Assembly (NCBI GenBank): GCA_918026815.1
Contig: CAKJVC010000003.1
Span: 372,001 to 436,000, forward strand
DNA from: Chalara sp. BL73
Lineage: Eukaryota > Ascomycota > Leotiomycetes > Helotiales
Reading direction: 5' to 3'
Length of the DNA: 64,000 bases
Shown here: one piece after another, positions 59,151 through 64,000 of the stretch
Layout of the letters: each line of letters starts with the position of its first letter
How positions within the stretch are numbered: the stretch's first letter is position 1
Notes under the pieces: generated by a model
Told to the model about the DNA's origin: nothing
Seen by the model: the letters and a program-made list of their open reading frames with translations, nothing else
Database searches by the model: none
Translations under genes and position numbers: made by a program

Positions 59151-61435
59151 CTACAACCCAACTGTGTTTTTTCCCAGACTACCTTTCTCGATTGCTGCAT
59201 CCATTATTTTATTTCCACTGATGATCGAAGTTGTGCAGATGACTATTTGCTTTCGTGCTACATTTCGGGTCAATGTGTGGAGCCGAGGAGCAGGGTGACT
59301 GAGCATACCTTCTTCTTTCTTCGCAATGAATCTCAGAGCTGCAATCTCTGTAAATGTGATGCCTCCTAGGAATACTATAAAAACAAGCTTCTTCTCACCA
59401 CTGCCGGTGAGCAATGCTCTGGCTTTCACAGCTTTATCTTCTCCCTTTTGAACATCGTCAAAAGTATACCCACGAGCATGTTTAACAGCATCGTCAAATC
59501 CTCGCCACCCCTGAGAAGCTCCTCCACTTGGCACAACACTGCTCGCATTGCCTCCTCGAATAATCGAAGTTAAATATTGTTTCTGCAATATGCATTGGAC
59601 GAGACGAATAGATAACGGGGCGTATCCACTATATACGTATGCAATGTCATTTGGATCGTGTTCGTTAACCTCATCAACAATGAGACGTAGAGCTTTGCGG
59701 AGATAGGTATAATTGGTTTTCGTGCCAGTGCCAGTGCCAGTGCCGGCCCCGGCCATGGGGATCATCACTGCCATGGGAGAAGTTCTCGAGAGTAGCAATT
59801 GGAGCTTTTCTAGAGCGTTTAGCGTTAATAAATGCTGGTAGCCATATGCCTGTAAGATGATGCGCTTAAAATTCTCTAATTCGCGTGGTTTGATACCACC
59901 TGCAATACACGACTCTAAACAGAGAAGTCTCAATACTTCTGTGAGTGGTGCATCTCTTGCAATTAGCTCTTCAATAGCATCATACTGTGTGGACGGATCA
60001 GCTCCTGCTGCTAGATTCTGTTGCACTTCTAGTATTCGACTGAATTGTTCTGTACGAGTGTGTTTCATGATCTCTTCAGCAAGGCCTGTATGTATTTTCA
60101 GACTCTGTTGCTCCGCTTGGTATCCGGGAAGTTTGCTCACGAAATCTCTCAGTTCTGCCGTCGTTTTTGTGCCGTGCCTGCTGTCATATTCAGTCTGTAG
60201 CCGTCTGGCAACCTTATTCAGTAGGCTTCCAACAATGGCAAAATTTGTGTCCCGGAGCTGGTCGTAAAGCTTATCCGATGAATCGAGCGGTATCTTCCTC
60301 TTCTTCGGCAATGCGGGGGCTGGGACCGAAGAATTAGCTGCATTAGGTGGAGGAGGAGGGGCAGCGCCAACAATTGATGAATCAACGTCCGCCTGATTAT
60401 GCTGAATGCCGACAACCTCGTCGATCAATCCTTCATATGTTAGTTGAGTTAGGAGTGGAGTCGCATAATCAACTTCTCGATCGATGATGATCAAGCTCTC
60501 AGTAATTGAACTGGGTGTGAGTCCTAGTTTGGTGTTCTCGCTCGTATCTTCACCAGCGATTACCTCCTGTCGCATGCGTGCAAGGAGCTCGGCTAACTTC
60601 TTTGCATTATCACCTTTTCCAGTTATGCGAGGAAAGAGCCCATGTTTCTGCTGTATAAGCATCAGAGCACGTGCCATCAGGAATGTTGGCGTAGGATCCT
60701 TTCGTAGGTAGAGGTCGGAGAAAGATTCATCCAGTTCCAAGGAAAGGAGATCTCTTTCGAGTGGCAGAAAATACAGCGGGAATTCTCCAACTGTTGTATC
60801 GCCCAGAACACCGGATTCTTCGAGTATCTTTTCCGATACAAGGGTTCTTCGTGGAACCCAGAATATGAAGAACTCATGGCCGGTTTGAGTTTCGCGCTGC
60901 AAGCGCTTGATTTGATCTCGAACAATGTTAGCACATAATGACAGCACCACTTGCACACGATGAAAATGGAGAGATACTATATAACCGCACTGTCTTCCAT
61001 GTTGCCCACGTCTGACCAAATAGACATGGAATCGTCTAGGCAGCCTGCTTCTCGAGCCCACTGAATAGATGCGACACAGAATATAAGCTGAGGATTGAAT
61101 TTAACATACCTGCTATTGATTGAGCATGTTTCACGCTCTCGCCCCGAGCTATGAACACCACATTTCGCTGGCTCCCACCGACATTGTCATTCTCTAAGAA
61201 GAATACCTTGTCCACTCCATAATCTTGTAATGTTGAGAATTTGACAAAGATGCCAAGTGGTCCAGCCAAACTCTCCTCAAGGACGATGTTTTTCTTTCCG
61301 CGGATCTGTGGGCTTGTAAGTTGACAATCAGCGGGGAAGAAGGGGCAGCATTGTTACCCCCTCCAGTAAATACAGTAAATCCTTCCGAGCCTTATCTTTG
61401 ATCTTCTCAGGATCAAAGGCAGCATAAGGAGCCAT
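59151..61435 (-). CDS. VPS33: Vps33, Sec1/Munc18 subunit of HOPS/CORVET
   Basis: The SM protein of the HOPS and CORVET tethering complexes, which templates SNARE assembly at the vacuole and endosomes. Four exons (61358-61435, 61110-61305, 59309-60916, 59151-59257) join in frame to 662 residues. The start MAPYAAFDPEKIKDKARKDL runs into LLYLLEGIRGKKNIVLEESL. Other SM text includes FIFWVPRRTLVSEKILEESG, LIIIDREVDYATPLLTQLTY EG, and KKLVFIVFLGGITFTEIAAL. The end reads RKQIVICTTSIISGNKIMDA. The third intron junction (193-nt intron, acceptor GTTCGAG) lacks a pyrimidine-rich acceptor but gives SIADQIKRLQRET, so I accept it. A Pro run and a Gly-Thr repeat sit in predicted loops. Confidence 0.93.
59722..59746 (-). 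repeat. Coding 6-nt repeat (Gly-Thr) in VPS33
   Basis: About four GCCAGT-type units on the plus strand encode consecutive Gly-Thr dipeptides in a loop of Vps33. Confidence 0.8.
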
Positions 61436-61734
61436 AATGGCCTCTATATGCAGCCTTGAATGTCGAGATTAGATCAGACTTCTAGGCGTGCACTATTCGG
61501 TGATGTCATGCTGCAATGGACGAGGAGACTGAGGGAGAGCTCAACATTAGTATTAGCCTTAAGATGACTGAGGCTGCGAATGAGGAGGAGACGGAGCCTT
61601 GAGTGGCGGGAGGCTTGCCAAGCGAGATCACGATTTCTTTCAGCCTTGCGATTGAATATGAACCACCAATGAGTCAACAAACACATATAAAAAGTTCCAG
61701 CCCACTTCCACCACACACCAAAGGTTCATTTTGA
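61436..61734. promoter_or_regulatory. Shared VPS33/HTS1 promoter region
   Basis: 299 bp between divergent start codons, containing the Gcn4/CPC1-type site at 61670. Confidence 0.5.
61670..61676 (+). promoter_or_regulatory. Gcn4/CPC1-type site TGAGTCA upstream of HTS1
   Basis: A perfect TGAGTCA lies 59 bp upstream of the first HTS1 ATG. Gcn4/CPC1 controls amino-acid and aminoacyl-tRNA synthetase genes under amino-acid limitation, and yeast HTS1 is a known target. Function here is inferred from match and position. Confidence 0.6.
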
Positions 61735-63884
61735 ATGAAGCTCATACAACGACAACTTGCAAGGCCTTCAAGATTGTATTTTCCAAAACAAATCTTAAAG
61801 CAACGCCAAAATTCTCGCTTTTTGGGCATCACAGGATCTCAAAATATTTCTGGTACTGCAGTACGCCAAAAAGAACAAGAGGATAACCCGCTACTAGAGA
61901 TGGCAAAAGGTCAAAAGTTTGACCTCAAGGTCCCTAAGGGGACGAAAGACTGTACGTTCAGATCTCATGATCTTGTCTTATTCGGAAGAAAGTTTGCGAC
62001 TCGCCGGCGCATTGGGCAAGCCTCGAATTATACCTACCACCTTGCCAGATCACTTAGTATCAGACATAGTACTGACTCACAAACAGGGCAGGGAACAGAT
62101 ATGGTCATCAGGGACAAGATATTTGCAACAATCACAGAAGTTTTCAAGCGTCACGGAGCAGTCACAATCGATACACCGGTGTTCGAGCTGAAAGAAATTC
62201 TGGCAGGGAAATATGGAGAAGACAGTAAACTTATCTATGATCTTGCCGACCAAGGTGGAGAGATATGTTCACTTCGATATGACTTGACCGTCCCATTCGC
62301 AAGGTGGCTTGCTATGAACCAAAAAGTTCAAAGTATAAAGCGGTACCACATCGCCAAGGTTTACCGAAGAGATCAACCTGCCATGACAAAAGGCCGCATG
62401 AGAGAATTCTATCAATGTGATTTCGATATTGCAGGCACATATGACGCAATGCTGCCGGATGCTGAGATTGTACGGATCATAAATGAAGTTTTCGATGGGC
62501 TAGGGTGGAAAGGGCGGTATACCATCAAGCTAAATAACAGAAAGATTCTGGACGGCCTTTTCCAGGTTTGTGGTGTGCCAGAAGAGAAAATCCGTACAAT
62601 TTCTTCTGCAGTTGACAAGCTGGATAAGCTACCCTGGACTGAGGTACGAAGGGAAATGGTAGAGGATAAAGGTCTCCCAGAAGATGTTGCAAATAAAATA
62701 GGCGAATACGTTGTTCTAAAAGGAGGCACAGATCTATTAAGCAAGTTGCAGGCAGATGAGAATTTGGTGGCTAATGAGTCTATGAAAGAAGGTTTGGAAG
62801 ACATGAAATTACTATTTGAATACCTGGAGGCTTTTGAATGCCTTGAAAGTATATCATTTGACCTCAGCTTAGCCCGTGGTCTTGATTATTATACAGGCGT
62901 CATCTATGAGGTGGTCACCGAAGGCTCGGCTGCTCCTGGTGCAGCGCCGCGGTCTTCGAAGAAGCCCTCTAAATCTGGAGATCCTGACGAGGATCGATCA
63001 TCAGATCCAAGTGTGGGAGTCGGTAGTATTGCTGCAGGGGGTCGATATGATAACCTTGTTGGCATGTTCTCTGGGAAGAATAAAATTCCTTGCGTTGGTA
63101 TATCTTTCGGTGTTGACAGAATTTTCTCCATCACGAAAGCAAGAATGGCAGCCGATAAGAACGCAGAGATCATTCGCAGTAACGAGGCCGATGTGTTTGT
63201 GATGGCTATGGGTAGCAAGGGATCAACAGGACTAGTCAAGGAAAGGTATGTGCCCATTTATGCATGTTAAATAGAACGAAAATTAACCATATTGACTGTA
63301 GACTTTCTGTCTGCTCTAAGCTATGGGCAGCAGACATAAAGGCAAGTCCAGAATGGGCTCAACCATGAACTTATATCATGCTAACACGGCTATCAGGCAG
63401 AATTTTCATATAAGATCAAGCCAAAGCTACAAAACCAATTCAAAGCGGCAGACGAGAATGGGTGAGTTGCGCACATCTCCAACCAGTCGTTTCCATGAAC
63501 CTAATAACCTCAAGTGTACCATTTTCTGTGATTTTGGGCGAAGACGAAGTTGCAGCCGGCAAGGTCAAAATCAAGGAGAATGGCCTTAGAGCAGGTCACC
63601 CCGAGAAGGAAGGAGTACTCGTTGATTTAGGTGACTTGGTTCCAGAGATCAGAAAACGTCTAGCACGCAAGGCCGAGATTGATTCAATGACCCAGGAAGC
63701 CGGAGGTTTGCGAGTGGTTGGCGGGATCAAAGGGGAGTCTGAAAAGATAACCGCATCTCTCGAGGATGGAGCAAGTGTGATCAAGGAGCCTCCAGCTGAA
63801 GAAGTGGCGCCCCCCGAGGCTACGAAAACTGCAGATGATGTTCCCTTGCCAGAGGCAGCCAGCACCTTACCCACTAGTTCCTAA
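61735..63884 (+). CDS. HTS1: Histidyl-tRNA synthetase, mitochondrial and cytosolic
   Basis: A class II synthetase that charges tRNA-His. Five exons (61735-61951, 62087-63245, 63302-63341, 63397-63461, 63515-63884) join in frame to 616 residues. Residues 1-55 are basic with few acidic residues ([20 protein letters not shown]), like a mitochondrial presequence; Met56 starts [20 protein letters not shown]. Catalytic motifs are [20 protein letters not shown] (motif 2 region), [36 protein letters not shown] and FGVDRIFS. A Ser/Lys/Asp-rich insertion follows YYTGVIYE. The anticodon-binding domain includes [19 protein letters not shown] and [20 protein letters not shown]. The third intron (63342-63396) is GC-AG. 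A long acidic C-terminal tail is unusual but continuous. Confidence 0.95.
61900..61902 (+). promoter_or_regulatory. Alternative downstream start codon of HTS1
   Basis: In-frame ATG with G at -3 and G at +4, stronger than the first ATG at 61735 (T at -3). It opens directly into the conserved synthetase sequence, so it probably starts the cytosolic form. Confidence 0.65.
63342..63396 (+). other. GC-AG intron in HTS1
   Basis: The donor AAG/GCAAGT and acceptor ATCAG/GCAGAA keep the frame and give [14 protein letters not shown] branch-like GCTAAC lies upstream of the acceptor. Confidence 0.75.
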
Positions 63885-64000
63885 GAGATTAGAGCATCAA
63901 AAATGTAAAAATAGCATCGAAAAGTATAGATTGTCAATAGAACAATGCATAGCTGGTGTTGCGATACCAAACTTGCATTTCTGGTAGAAATTTGTCTTTA
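63885..64000. other. Window end, HTS1 3' flank
   Basis: AT-rich sequence after the HTS1 stop. Nothing seen. Confidence 0.6.

Noticed and set aside
63346..63401. GT-AG alternative for the HTS1 third intron (GTCCAG donor)
   Set aside because: It keeps frame but uses a very poor donor and replaces the expected Glu of KAEFSYK with Lys; the GC-AG reading is better.

Overview
The window looks like about 64 kb of nuclear chromosome from a filamentous ascomycete (Pezizomycotina). The evidence is fungal protein families (Mdm31/32, a Sdc1-type Dpy-30 protein, DUF2406, a PAR32-like DUF3602 protein, a 10-gene-scale set of typical single-copy orthologs) together with many 45-60 nt introns that have GTRNGT donors, CTRAY-like branch points and YAG acceptors. 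The moderate GC content and the protein flavour suggest a leotiomycete, but that placement is an impression and was not tested. I see no rRNA, tRNA, CRISPR array, transposon or viral insertion.

Layout. 0.4-10.2 kb: SDC1 (COMPASS) diverges from the FAN1 nuclease; a CYP504-like P450 diverges from coatomer zeta (RET3); then SUA5. 11.3-22.4 kb: a secreted CBM18-CBM18-CBM1 protein, PNO1/DIM2 diverging from MDM31/32, a CHK2-type kinase, and a SAP30BP/HCNGP protein diverging from proteasome beta-7 (PRE4). 22.9-39.9 kb: a Fun30-type remodeller diverging from VMA21, a DUF2406 protein with a Tyr-Gly-Gln-Gln repeat, RPL33 diverging from ZWF1 (G6PD), and GFA1. 41-52.8 kb: a BAH-PHD protein, a PAR32-like protein, a mitochondrial phosphate carrier, a small CBS-domain protein, a gene-poor 3.9-kb stretch and an SDR. 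53.7-63.9 kb: CAP2, an LSD1-type SWIRM/amine-oxidase/HMG protein, and VPS33 diverging from HTS1.

I rebuilt exon structures by hand. In nearly every gene the frame closes across all introns and the product length matches the family. The genes are mostly unrelated housekeeping functions: tRNA modification and charging, ribosome biogenesis, vesicle traffic, proteasome, mitochondria, cell-wall precursor synthesis and the pentose phosphate pathway. Chromatin and genome-maintenance genes are well represented (SDC1, FAN1, CHK2, FUN30, BAH-PHD, LSD1), but I see no sign that they form a functional cluster.

No clearly new multi-gene system is visible. The most interesting signals are at gene-structure level: a 7-nt microexon beside a 20-nt exon in PNO1, a 10-nt microexon in RPL33, a 21-nt exon in ZWF1, and a first coding exon of only 5 nt in GFA1 that splits the catalytic-cysteine codon. 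Two introns are GC-AG (FUN30, HTS1). Two tRNA-metabolism genes (SUA5, HTS1) each have a weak upstream ATG encoding a basic presequence and a strong downstream ATG, which suggests dual mitochondrial/cytosolic products. HTS1 also carries a perfect Gcn4/CPC1-type site. Other points are the catalytic-domain-free CBM18/CBM1 protein, an SDR lacking the catalytic tyrosine, a possible new small-protein gene with two very short introns, and two or three apparent coding relics.
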